Below, one piece after another: positions 47,246 to 55,947 of a stretch of DNA of 64,000 nt. The stretch is from assembly GCA_026989395.1 (NCBI GenBank), contig JALSJK010000078.1, positions 1 to 64,000 on the forward strand. Reading direction: 5' to 3'. The position numbers and the translations under genes are program-made. The notes below the pieces were generated by a model. The model was given only the letters and a program-made list of their open reading frames with translations. It had not been told where the DNA came from and did no database searches. Origin of the DNA: Methylomonas sp. (GTDB lineage Bacteria > Pseudomonadota > Gammaproteobacteria > Methylococcales > Methylomonadaceae). Each line of letters starts with the position of its first letter. Within the stretch, counting starts at the first letter, position 1.

Positions 47246-49153
47246 ATGAAACAACAATCACCTTTTTCAATCGCAAAAATAATAATTCTAATTCTTTTCG
47301 GTTTTCTTATCAGTGCCTGTGGTGAAAAAACTGATGAAAATGAAGGACAAAAATCCTCAGAAAACGGTACTTTAGGTTTTGCTAAAAACCAGCAAGGACA
47401 AATTAAAATCGCAGTTTTAAGTACCAGTGATTTCTTTCCTGACCGGGCTGTTCAGCAACGAATGGGGCTTCCTGAAGATCTGGCAGCTCGAATCATCGAA
47501 AATTTACAAAAAAGCAATCGTTTTAATGTTCTGGAAAGAACAGCATTAAGAAAAATCATCAATGAGCAACAGTTCGGCAAAGGCGATAAAGAATCCTTTC
47601 TTGACCGTACTTTAAATGCCGCCACCGAAAATTTGCCCGATGTCAGCGGTTATGCAGTGAAATGGACAGGCATATTGTCAGACCATAATGATATTGTTAA
47701 GGAATATCAAAATCTGGGTACCACCATGGGAGCTGATTTCCTGGTGTTTGCAGTTCTGGAAAAAGCGGATGAAAAAATCAAAAACACTAATATCCCTCAT
47801 AGTGAAACGGGAAAGCAAATAACCAAGCATGTATCTGATGCCCGGCTTCGATTAAGAGTCATTGATACAAAAACCGGAATGATCGCAGGCACAGCAAGTT
47901 TTAGAACCAAAGTTAGCGAGTCGGTATTTGCAGGCCGTGAATCCAATCGTGATGCATACTCAACTTTTGACCATGTTGGCGCTCTCGCCGCACACAAAAT
48001 TCTGGATATCGTGTCACCGCCTAAAATTGTCAGCGCCAACCCTTATGTGATAAACCGTGGCAGCAACGATGGTTACACCGCTGACAATACCTTTAAAGTT
48101 TTCAGGGAAGACAAGGAAATACAAGACCCTAGTGGTATTACTATCGGTAGGCTTAAATCTCCTGTTGGCAATATCAAGCTGGACGCCGTTCAAGATACCA
48201 TCTCGGTAGTCGATATTGTCGATGGCGACATACAAGTTGGTGATTTACTGGAAATTCCTGAGCAAACTTCAAGTGCGAGCAGCTTATCCCAACAAGCAGT
48301 AAAACCAGTTGAAAGAACATCCCAAAATGGCAAACTAACCATTGCCATAGGAAAGGTTCACTTCAATGCTAACAATAATTATATTTTTCTTTCCGTTGAT
48401 GATTACCCTCGGGTCAAAAATGACCTGATGGTTAAACTAACCAACTCCAATCGTTTTGATGTTCTTGAAAGACATGAGATTGATCAGATTCTGGATGAAA
48501 AAAACTTTACCGCGTTAATGGGTGGCGATGAAATTGATCCATATTTAAAAGAAACGATTGGGGCAGATTATTTAGTTCTAACCGCGGTTGATAAATTTGC
48601 TATCCAGTCAGAAAATAATAAGCTTGCCTATGTTGATGAAGTTCAAACTCGTCATTATGGCATCGTCGAAGCCACTTTGCGTATCGTTGACAGCCATACT
48701 GGCAAACTTCTGGCCGCTGATAAAATTCGCATCAACAAAAAACTGGAAAAATATAATAAAAATATTGCCGCCAACACATACAGCAATCTGATTGATGAAT
48801 TTACTGATTTAATGGTCAGCAAAATTGTACATCGCATTTATCCCATTAAAATCATGGCGACACTTCCTGATGGCAGTGTCTATATTAACCGTGGACTGGA
48901 TGGAGGTTTGAAAGCTGGTGATATTTTCAATGTTATGCGCCCTGGCCAGGAATTGATTGATCCAGATACAGGCATTTCATTTGGCTCAGCAGAAACAAAA
49001 GTTGCCCAGTTAAAACTAGACACCGTAGAACCTGCACGAGCAAAAGCAGCCATCATTAGTGGCAACGAAGTTCAGCGAGGGGATATCTTGCGCGAGGCTG
49101 AAACCCAAAAACAAATACCCAAACAACCCGAAGTCAATAGACCGGTTTTCTAA
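47246..49153 (+). CDS. CsgG-like lipoprotein with duplicated module
   Basis: A 635-aa lipoprotein (LILFGFLISACGEK, Cys at 25). Two copies of the module in the preceding gene follow. The first spans about 48-330 (RIIENLQKSNRFNVLERTALRKIINEQQF, GADFLVFAVL, VIDTKTGMIAG, then YVINRGSNDGYTADNTFKVFRE). The second spans about 360-620 (LTNSNRFDVLERHEIDQILDEKNF, GADYLVLTAVD, IVDSHTGKLLA, then VYINRGLDGGLKAGDIFNV.....DPDTGISFG). They are joined by a Ser/Gln-rich linker (~335-355). It lies 35 bp after the first gene. It may sit at the inner face of the outer membrane. Confidence 0.75.
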   Translation: MKQQSPFSIAKIIILILFGFLISACGEKTDENEGQKSSENGTLGFAKNQQGQIKIAVLSTSDFFPDRAVQQRMGLPEDLAARIIENLQKSNRFNVLERTALRKIINEQQFGKGDKESFLDRTLNAATENLPDVSGYAVKWTGILSDHNDIVKEYQNLGTTMGADFLVFAVLEKADEKIKNTNIPHSETGKQITKHVSDARLRLRVIDTKTGMIAGTASFRTKVSESVFAGRESNRDAYSTFDHVGALAAHKILDIVSPPKIVSANPYVINRGSNDGYTADNTFKVFREDKEIQDPSGITIGRLKSPVGNIKLDAVQDTISVVDIVDGDIQVGDLLEIPEQTSSASSLSQQAVKPVERTSQNGKLTIAIGKVHFNANNNYIFLSVDDYPRVKNDLMVKLTNSNRFDVLERHEIDQILDEKNFTALMGGDEIDPYLKETIGADYLVLTAVDKFAIQSENNKLAYVDEVQTRHYGIVEATLRIVDSHTGKLLAADKIRINKKLEKYNKNIAANTYSNLIDEFTDLMVSKIVHRIYPIKIMATLPDGSVYINRGLDGGLKAGDIFNVMRPGQELIDPDTGISFGSAETKVAQLKLDTVEPARAKAAIISGNEVQRGDILREAETQKQIPKQPEVNRPVF

Positions 49154-49183
49154 CAAACAATAAAAAATCCTTTCGAGGGAAAT

Positions 49184-50869
49184 ATGAATAAAAACTACAA
49201 AAAAAAATTTCGCCCAATGAGCCTGGTTCATGGCTTAACAAAGTTGAGAACCAGGTCTTTATTTCCCTTTAAAGGCTGCAAAAGGCAGCCCCCCCTGTGT
49301 ACAGCCAGCACTGTTTTTATGGCTTTCTGCCTCCTAGCTCTTCAACCTCAACAAGTCTATGCCATTGATTTTCTGGATGCTTTAAACAGTAGTCTTAAGC
49401 AGATCAATAAAAGCATCCCTAAGCCACCTGGTTCGGTGCCTCATCACAAGCCAGTAAAACCTGTTCCTGGCCATTATCCAGCCAACACTCATCAAAAAAG
49501 AAAAATTCAATATCAAATTACCTATGAAGGTTATTCCAAAGATTTTGTCCCCATCAGAAATTTAATTGCCTCAGGTGATTTCAAACGCGCATACGAACTG
49601 GAGCAACAAAACATCAAGGATAATGGTATTGATTTTTTAAATTCTGTTGAAGCCGGCCTGTTATCAATTGATACCCACCACACCCTTGATGGCATTAAGG
49701 ATTTTGCCAGCGCTGAAACTTATCTCAAACAAATGATGGGGCGATCTATTGCCGAAGAGTCTTTTACTCAATACGGCCTGGAGGCCATGAGCCTGATATC
49801 CGGAAAAGGGGACTTGGTTGAATATATCGGGGAACCCTATGAAAGAATCCTGATGCTTAATTATAAATCCATTGCCTATTTATTGAATGGCGAAAGGAAA
49901 GCCTATAATGTCACCCGCCGGGCAATCGACTGGCAAAATATCGAAAGAAAAGAATTTGAGAAAAATATTGGGGAAATAAAAAAGCAGGTTAAAGAAAACG
50001 AGAAAAAACCAGAGACAGAAAAAGCCGCATCTTATGCTCCAGAAGCTTTCGACCTGATCTTCAATCAATATAAACGTTACCAATCCAAAGCCAACAGCGT
50101 CCCCAGTGCGTATATTAATCCGTTCGGATTTTATATGGCTGGAATTATTCAGGAATTTGACAGCTATGAAGATGCATCGCTGCGAGGTAATGCCAGAATT
50201 TCTTATAAAAAGGCTCTGGAATTAAACCCTAGAAGCAAGGTTATCAAGCGGGCCATCAGAGCTACCAAAAGGAGACCTCCGCGACATAAACGCCTGGTGC
50301 ACGTTATTGTTGCCGATGGGTTTGCTCCTGAGAAAAAGACGCTTTCCTTTACACTAAATATAGGCGGGGGGTTGGTTCCCATCAAATCACCTCTTTTTGA
50401 GCCGGTCAAATCTTCTGTAAAAACCATCAAAATAAAATCAGGTAGAAAAGTATTGGCAACACTCTCCCCCATTGCTGATATTGAAGCGATCATTTTAAGA
50501 AACCAGCTGGACAAACTGCCGATTGAACAAGCTCGAGTCATGACGTCTATCGCCCGGAATATTGGCGAAAATTTATTATGGAATCAGCTTGGTGGCTTTG
50601 GCGTCATTGGCAAACTTTTTCGTGAAAGTTTTGCCAACCCGGATATGCGCGCCTGGATGACTTTACCCAAAAAAATATCGGCAGCTCGTTTCTATGTTTC
50701 AAAAAGACTAAAAAAAATCACCATTATCAGCTACGATAGGCGGGGCCGGAGATTGGCAAAAAAACATGTATTTTTAAACAGAAAATCGCATAATTTTATT
50801 TATGCCAGAAGCATAGAAAAAGCAATTTACGCACAAGTTAATAAAAACCTATGGATCAAAAAACCATGA
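49184..50869 (+). CDS. COG3014-like exported protein with TPR-like helices
   Basis: A 561-aa protein with a late N-terminal hydrophobic segment (TVFMAFCLLALQPQQVYA, ~43-60, after a basic stretch) that acts as a long signal or anchor. The middle (~110-360) is helical with a TPR-like pattern and the EPYERILMLNYKSIAYLLNGE motif of the uncharacterised COG3014 family; ARISYKKALELNPRSKV resembles a TPR. The C-terminal third (~370-560) is beta-rich (HVIVADGFAPEKKTLSFTL). In other gammaproteobacteria COG3014 genes sit with ycfL- and lpoB-like genes, as here. The function is unknown. Confidence 0.7.
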   Translation: MNKNYKKKFRPMSLVHGLTKLRTRSLFPFKGCKRQPPLCTASTVFMAFCLLALQPQQVYAIDFLDALNSSLKQINKSIPKPPGSVPHHKPVKPVPGHYPANTHQKRKIQYQITYEGYSKDFVPIRNLIASGDFKRAYELEQQNIKDNGIDFLNSVEAGLLSIDTHHTLDGIKDFASAETYLKQMMGRSIAEESFTQYGLEAMSLISGKGDLVEYIGEPYERILMLNYKSIAYLLNGERKAYNVTRRAIDWQNIERKEFEKNIGEIKKQVKENEKKPETEKAASYAPEAFDLIFNQYKRYQSKANSVPSAYINPFGFYMAGIIQEFDSYEDASLRGNARISYKKALELNPRSKVIKRAIRATKRRPPRHKRLVHVIVADGFAPEKKTLSFTLNIGGGLVPIKSPLFEPVKSSVKTIKIKSGRKVLATLSPIADIEAIILRNQLDKLPIEQARVMTSIARNIGENLLWNQLGGFGVIGKLFRESFANPDMRAWMTLPKKISAARFYVSKRLKKITIISYDRRGRRLAKKHVFLNRKSHNFIYARSIEKAIYAQVNKNLWIKKP

Positions 50870-51393
50870 TAAAAAAAATAATCACTCTCATCCTAGTTAC
50901 CTTTTTGACCAGTGGCTGCACTGCAAAAAAAGGTGCCAATATCCAATACCTGGCACAAAAAACCATTGACGACACGCATCCCCGTGCCACATTAATTCTG
51001 GGTTCAAGTGAACTGGTCAATAGAGTTTTAATTACCAATGTCAGGGTCGCTCAAGTTGGCTTGCTTCCCAAAGCCGGTATAGATGTTCAAAACTTGACTG
51101 ATAATCGCTACAACCTGGAATACAAGATTGTCTGGCGAGATAAACAGGGATTTCCGATTAATGTTGGCAATGTCTGGCACCGATTTGTTCTAAGCCCTAG
51201 AAAAATCAAAAGTTTCCAGAGTATGGGAAAGACAGAAGAGGCCTATTCCATCCAGTTTACTGTACGTTTCCCTGATGATTTATTTATTGAATCAGATAGA
51301 CGTGAGCAAGAATCAAAACAAATGGTCCCTTGCCCTCCTCCACTACCGCCGATTTGTCCTAAATCCATGAGAGATCGCGTACAATTCAAATAA
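50866..51393 (+). CDS. YcfL-like (DUF1425) lipoprotein
   Basis: A 175-aa lipoprotein (MIKKIITLILVTFLTSGCTAKKG). The mature part has the DUF1425 pattern: LINTNVRVAQVGLLPKAGIDVQNLT-like segment and LEYKIVWRDKQGFPI with W..F.L. YcfL is the standard partner encoded immediately before lpoB in E. coli. The ATG overlaps the stop of the COG3014-like gene (ATGA); an in-frame ATG 15 bp earlier lies inside that gene. The C-terminus (CPPPLPPICPKS) is Pro/Cys-rich and unusual. Confidence 0.78.
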   Translation: MIKKIITLILVTFLTSGCTAKKGANIQYLAQKTIDDTHPRATLILGSSELVNRVLITNVRVAQVGLLPKAGIDVQNLTDNRYNLEYKIVWRDKQGFPINVGNVWHRFVLSPRKIKSFQSMGKTEEAYSIQFTVRFPDDLFIESDRREQESKQMVPCPPPLPPICPKSMRDRVQFK

Positions 51394-51422
51394 AGATTAT
51401 TATTGATTATAGGATTACAAAC

Positions 51423-51947
51423 ATGATGAAAAAGATAATAGTAATAAGTACCTGTGCATTGTTAGCAACTGGCTGCGCCCAAAACCGACTCGGTGGCCAA
51501 TCCAGAGTTTCCATTTTAGACGATTCCAGTCGGGCTCACCTGGAAGCTGAATTAACAATGGCTGACTACACCGCCTTCGCAGAAAAAGTCACCAACAAGA
51601 TGTTGGCATCAAGATTGGTTCAAAGCTGGGGACGAAAACGCCCCCGTCTGGTTGTCGGAAGAATGCTGAATAATACCGATAATGAAAGTATACGGATTCA
51701 GGATATTTATGATCGGATTACTGAAACCATTTTGGGTTCTGGCTTGGTGCGGTTATTGGACAAATCTGCAACGTCTTTTGATTATGTCGTCAATACAGAA
51801 TTATCCTCCACGCGCCAATATGGTACTGGCGGCGAAGAATTAGCTTATTTTAAGCTGGAATTCAAGATGTTCAAGATTGATGGGGAAATGGTGGGCCAAT
51901 GGTCAGATGTATTACCATTAGGTAAAGCCAGAAGAAATTTCCTTTAA
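51423..51947 (+). CDS. lpoB: LpoB-like penicillin-binding-protein activator lipoprotein
   Basis: A 174-aa lipoprotein (IVISTCALLATGCAQNR). The domain runs from about residue 40: LTMADYTAFAEKVTNKMLASRLV, RPRLVVGRMLNNTDNESIRIQDIYDRITETILGSGLVRLLDKS, DYVVNTELSSTRQYGTGG, YFKLEFKMFKIDGEMVGQWSD. This agrees with LpoB, the outer-membrane activator of PBP1b. The LpoB fold is related to the TolB-N/CsgG fold, so it is a cousin of the first two products. The usual Pro/Gln-rich spacer after the lipobox is very short, which would limit how far it reaches into the peptidoglycan. Confidence 0.8.
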   Translation: MMKKIIVISTCALLATGCAQNRLGGQSRVSILDDSSRAHLEAELTMADYTAFAEKVTNKMLASRLVQSWGRKRPRLVVGRMLNNTDNESIRIQDIYDRITETILGSGLVRLLDKSATSFDYVVNTELSSTRQYGTGGEELAYFKLEFKMFKIDGEMVGQWSDVLPLGKARRNFL

Positions 51948-51978
51948 TTCCTGGTTAACTTTACACGCTGATATATTT

Positions 51979-53094
51979 ATGAAAATTGCTTGGCTGACCA
52001 TAATTTTTTTTCTGGGGACGATTCCATGCTACGCTGCCCCAAAGACTGCATTGGTTATAGGCAATTCCAATTATCAATCATCACCATTAACCAACCCGGT
52101 TAACGATGCTACTGATATAGCTGAAAAGCTCAGATATCTGGGCTTTGAGGTTTTTGACAAATTCGATTTAAATCGAAAACAAATGCGAAATGCCATTCGC
52201 GAATTCGGTCAAACTTTAAAACAAAAAGGCGGAGCAGGTATTTTCTTCTATGCTGGTCATGGCATCCAAGTTAAAGGGGAAAATTATTTAATTCCTGTCG
52301 GCGCTGATATCCAATCCGAATTTGAAGTTCCTGATGAATCTGTTCAGGCAAATTTATTATTACGCGCTCTGGAAGATGCCGGCAATCCTCTAAATATCGT
52401 GGTATTAGACGCTTGCCGGGATAACCCTTTTGCACGCAGCTTTCGTTCCTCAGCAAAAGGACTGGCGAGAATGGAAGGTGGAGTGGGAACTCTTATTGCC
52501 TACTCAACTGGGCCGGGAAATGTGGCAATGGATGGTGAAGGACGCAACAGCCCCTATACTAAATATTTACTCAAATATATGACCCAAACCGGACTGTCCA
52601 TTGAACAGGTTTTCAAACGCGTCAGAGTGGGCGTGGAAAAAGATTCAGGAGGACGACAAATTCCTTGGGAATCATCATCGTTACGAAACGATTTCTATTT
52701 TGTTCCAGAACCTGTTGAATTGACCAAGCATTCACCACAAAACCAGATTAATAAAGACATTGAAAAGTCAAAAAAACACACCATAAAGGTAACTGCTTCT
52801 GAAACAAGAGCCAAAAACAGCTCATTGGTGACAAATGCGCTGATGACCAATTATGTCGACACCAATTCACAGACAACTTCAGGTTATAAATTAACTATCT
52901 ATACCAACCCTGGCTCTGCGCAAATACGCATACTCAATCTGGACAAAAATTATCATTCCGGTATCACACTTGAACCCGGGGATTACAATTTGGAGATCAG
53001 TAAAGAAGGATATTTAAGTAAAAAACAATGGGTAACAATTGACCAGGATAATGTGGAAATGCAAATAACCCTGGTGCCACTAGACTATGAATAA
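51979..53094 (+). CDS. Exported caspase-fold (C14) peptidase with PEGA domain
   Basis: A 371-aa protein with a signal peptide (MKIAWLTIIFFLGTIPCYA). The caspase-type domain (~22-260) has the start KTALVIGNSNYQSSPLTNPVNDA, the catalytic His94 in FFYAGHG and Cys146 in VVLDACRDNPF, and YSTGPGNVAMDGEGRNSPYT, as in metacaspase-like C14 proteins. A polar linker (~265-295) leads to a PEGA-type beta domain (LTIYTNPGSAQIRILNLDK...LEPGDYNLEISKEGYLSKKQWVTI). Substrates and timing of activation are unknown. It is the last gene of the operon, 31 bp after lpoB, and converges on a TPR lipoprotein gene. Confidence 0.85.
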   Translation: MKIAWLTIIFFLGTIPCYAAPKTALVIGNSNYQSSPLTNPVNDATDIAEKLRYLGFEVFDKFDLNRKQMRNAIREFGQTLKQKGGAGIFFYAGHGIQVKGENYLIPVGADIQSEFEVPDESVQANLLLRALEDAGNPLNIVVLDACRDNPFARSFRSSAKGLARMEGGVGTLIAYSTGPGNVAMDGEGRNSPYTKYLLKYMTQTGLSIEQVFKRVRVGVEKDSGGRQIPWESSSLRNDFYFVPEPVELTKHSPQNQINKDIEKSKKHTIKVTASETRAKNSSLVTNALMTNYVDTNSQTTSGYKLTIYTNPGSAQIRILNLDKNYHSGITLEPGDYNLEISKEGYLSKKQWVTIDQDNVEMQITLVPLDYE

Positions 53095-53100
53095 AACCTG

Positions 53101-53667
53101 TTAATAATTATCCGCTTTTGTTTTTGCTTCTTTTGCGCCAAACTGATTACCCTGCATCCGTCTTGCTTCTGCAATTAACAACCACGCCCGACGTTTTATC
53201 AAAGTGTTATTTCCTGCAAGAAGCGCTGACTTTTTAGCCAAAGCCTCTGCAAGCCTGGCTTTTCCTTGCCTTAAACGAACTGCTGCCAATTTATAAACCA
53301 ACTTGGCATTTCTTGGTTCGATTCTTAAAGCCCTTTCAATCGTAGAAACTGCTTGTTCATATTCTCCGGCTTTGTAACTTTGGTCGGCCTTTGTCAGCAA
53401 TGCGACAACAGCGGGTGTCAAAGGTTTATTGTGAGTAAAATAATCAGAATGCCTTTTTTGAGGGGAAGTTTGGTAAGGATAAGTTTTAACAGTTTGTTGT
53501 TTTCCAGAAAAAACCTCTTTATTTTCACTGGGGTAGTGCCTTTTAGTTTCTGTATTCTGCCTTGAACTGTAAATAGAGGATTTCCTCTGTGCTCTCGATG
53601 TATGATAAGTACAGGCCGCCAATAAAAAAACCAGTATTGTCAGTAAAATAAATTTATTTTTTTTCAT
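53101..53667 (-). CDS. TPR lipoprotein
   Basis: A 188-aa lipoprotein (FILLTILVFLLAACTYH). After a Ser/Lys/Gln-rich low-complexity stretch (~20-75), TPR-like repeats follow (ALLTKADQSYKAGEYEQAVSTIERALRIEPRNAKLVYKLAAVRLRQGKARLAEALAKKS shows A..A and 34-residue spacing), then a basic C-terminus. It probably scaffolds envelope proteins. The start overlaps the stop of the upstream gene (TAATG), so the two are coupled. It has only 6 bp to the caspase stop. Confidence 0.75.
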   Translation of the reverse strand: MKKNKFILLTILVFLLAACTYHTSRAQRKSSIYSSRQNTETKRHYPSENKEVFSGKQQTVKTYPYQTSPQKRHSDYFTHNKPLTPAVVALLTKADQSYKAGEYEQAVSTIERALRIEPRNAKLVYKLAAVRLRQGKARLAEALAKKSALLAGNNTLIKRRAWLLIAEARRMQGNQFGAKEAKTKADNY

Positions 53668-54209
53668 TAAAAAAGTTCAATATCCTCATCTTCTTCGGTT
53701 TTTTGTTCTTCTGAAGCAGCAATCTTAAGGGCTTCTTCAACGCTTTTTCCACTTACAATGGCATCAAACAATGCTTTTTCGGATTCCATGGTATAGGTAG
53801 ATCGAATCTGTTCCTGTAGTTTCGCCCACTCCCTTGGATTATACAGGCGTTCCGGACTTTCGACGATATCTGATAACGCTTTCAAGCTGAATGTAACATG
53901 CTGCAACCGCTGCTGTAATCGATCATAGAACTGAAAAGCAACAATTGAAGTTCTGATTTTATCTGAGGTAGCAGCACAATGCGCTAATGCTAAATCTTTT
54001 GCATCACTTGGCTCTAATAAATCCAGTTGTTCATTGATTCCCGCCAAATGTTCCACCATCGCAGTAAATGACTCAGTCAAAACAGTTACTGAATCGTCCC
54101 CTTCAACCATACTTCCTTCAACATGCGTGGCAGAAAGAGCTAGTAATTTGACTGTTTCTCTAACCTGGCTCCAGTCTAGATCAGGTTGGTGTGCGTAGGA
54201 TTGTGTCAT
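53667..54209 (-). CDS. Conserved helical cytosolic protein
   Basis: A 180-aa soluble all-helical protein. AFQFYDRLQQRLQHVTFSLKAL and LYNPREWAKLQEQIRSTYTMESEKALFDAI are conserved-looking segments, resembling proteins of many gammaproteobacteria often annotated as hypothetical and sometimes located next to GGDEF proteins; F-Q-x-x-D-R-L-x-Q recalls CheZ-type helices. The C-terminus is very acidic (KTEEDEDIELF). The ATG at 54209 follows GGGG at normal spacing; a TTG at 54224 would add five residues. A signalling role with the nearby cyclase is only a guess. Confidence 0.7.
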   Translation of the reverse strand: MTQSYAHQPDLDWSQVRETVKLLALSATHVEGSMVEGDDSVTVLTESFTAMVEHLAGINEQLDLLEPSDAKDLALAHCAATSDKIRTSIVAFQFYDRLQQRLQHVTFSLKALSDIVESPERLYNPREWAKLQEQIRSTYTMESEKALFDAIVSGKSVEEALKIAASEEQKTEEDEDIELF

Positions 54210-54248
54210 AAATAATTTCCCCAAAATAAGTCAGCAAAATGCATCTTC

Positions 54249-54390
54249 GAATCTGTTTAAGATCTGCTACACCACTGCTATTTATGCTTAGGCGGTAATC
54301 GAAACCTTCATTTACTCCTTGTAAACTTTCGGTTTCTGCGCTCCGTCCTCACACAACTAACAGCGGTTCCTAACGATCTTGAACAGATTC
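54249..54390. repeat. 142-bp inverted-repeat element
   Basis: GAATCTGTTTAAGATC at 54249-54264 and GATCTTGAACAGATTC at 54375-54390 pair at 15 of 16 positions. Inside, CGAAACC/GGTTTC and TTTAC/GTAAA form nested smaller hairpins around 54299-54333. It fills the gap between the diguanylate cyclase and the helical protein, both on the minus strand. It could be a structured leader RNA or a REP-like repeat. Confidence 0.5.
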
Positions 54391-54428
54391 TTAAAAGCGT
54401 ATCTTGAAGAAATTATAGTCAATGAATC

Positions 54429-55712
54429 TCAAGCTGCCATTGTCTCGATCCTGTTTCTACCATTCTCTTTCGCTCGATAGAGTGCCTTATCAGCCCTGGA
54501 TAAAATATCATCTAAACTGGTGTCTTGTTTATTCAATGCGGAAACACCAATGCTAATAGTTATCTGAATTTCACCTTTTTCGGTCACTAAATAATGATTG
54601 GCGATAGTTTGACGAATTTTATCAGCCAACTTCTCAGCCCCTTCAATTCCAGTATTTGGTAACACAATCACAAATTCTTCACCCCCATAGCGGGCAAATA
54701 AATCACTGTCACGAAGCTGGCGTTTCGTGACATTGGCAAATTCTTTCAATACCTCATCACCTACTGCATGGCCATATTTATCATTGACTGACTTGAAGTA
54801 ATCAATATCAATCATCATCACTGATAATGGCTCCTTGGTCCGAGCAGCAATGGAATAATATTTTTCGGCAATATCAAAAAAACTACGTCTGTTTCTTATA
54901 TGGGTTAACGGATCGGTTGCTGCAAGTGTGTTGAGCTGTTTGTTGCTTAATTCTAATTCATGAGTTCTTTCACTAACTTCTTTTTCCAGAATACGCTGAT
55001 AATTATTTTCAATTTGCAACCATTCTTCTTTTGCCAGATCAAGCTTTCTTAGCATTTGATTGCCTATTGCCTCAATTGCCTTCAACTCATTCTCTTCTTG
55101 AATATGCAGATCAATTCTTGATTTAGAAAGGTTCCCTAAATTAATTAACTCGATATCCTTAGCCAATTTGTTCAAAGGTTTTATGAATATTTTTTTTACT
55201 GCCCAAACCAATAATGCACACAACAAAAATATTTTGATTATGCCCAGCAAAAAAATCAATGCAAAACCAAATTTGAGACGATTTAAAATAACGCCGGAAT
55301 CGGAATATAACCGAACTGTCGCCAATCGAATGGTATCGTCGGCAAACTGCCTGGTGATAACAAGTTCTCGAGAAAATAATTGGGTATCAGATAATCCTAC
55401 ATCCTTACCTTGAGCAAACAAACTGTTACCATTTGCATCTACAATTAACACGCTCACCACTACTGGTAATGCCAGAATCTTATTACCAATTTCAGATAAC
55501 TGTTGATTATCCGGAGCATTTAATGTTTGTTTTAGATCATTTTTAAATGCATTAGCAATTACTTTAAGTTCATTGGAAATATCTTTTTTTGTATGTTGAT
55601 ACACTTGAACAACATACAACCCCGTTAATAGCAAAACACCAGCAAAGTAAATCAGTAAAACCGATCTAAGTAACTCAACTAAAATTGATCTTCTTGCCTG
55701 GTAATGCTTCAT
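54429..55712 (-). CDS. Membrane-bound diguanylate cyclase
   Basis: A 427-aa protein: helix at ~10-32, a periplasmic sensor region (~33-145), a second helix at ~147-172, HAMP (~173-225), a coiled coil (~225-260) and a GGDEF domain (~265-427). The active-site loop is FARYGGEEFVIVLPN, and the R-x-x-D inhibitory site (RDSD) sits five residues upstream, so it should make c-di-GMP with product inhibition. IDYFKSVNDKYGHAVGD and ISIGVS are also present. The sensed signal is unknown. Confidence 0.92.
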   Translation of the reverse strand: MKHYQARRSILVELLRSVLLIYFAGVLLLTGLYVVQVYQHTKKDISNELKVIANAFKNDLKQTLNAPDNQQLSEIGNKILALPVVVSVLIVDANGNSLFAQGKDVGLSDTQLFSRELVITRQFADDTIRLATVRLYSDSGVILNRLKFGFALIFLLGIIKIFLLCALLVWAVKKIFIKPLNKLAKDIELINLGNLSKSRIDLHIQEENELKAIEAIGNQMLRKLDLAKEEWLQIENNYQRILEKEVSERTHELELSNKQLNTLAATDPLTHIRNRRSFFDIAEKYYSIAARTKEPLSVMMIDIDYFKSVNDKYGHAVGDEVLKEFANVTKRQLRDSDLFARYGGEEFVIVLPNTGIEGAEKLADKIRQTIANHYLVTEKGEIQITISIGVSALNKQDTSLDDILSRADKALYRAKENGRNRIETMAA

Positions 55713-55947
55713 TTTTTTCGTAGTTTATTGATTTCTTAGGACAATCAAAGTAAAAGTAAACTATTTCACCTGGTTTTATAAAATTACACAACATTTAATT
55801 TTTTGCACATCAACACGCACAAAATTTTGTGTCGATAAATAGGCCTTTAATTTCAGTGCTAAAGAAAACGCAACTATTATAAATGATTTAAGATTTTGTT
55901 TTTTTACAATATAATTGACCTAGACATCAAAACAGGAGTTTTTCTTC

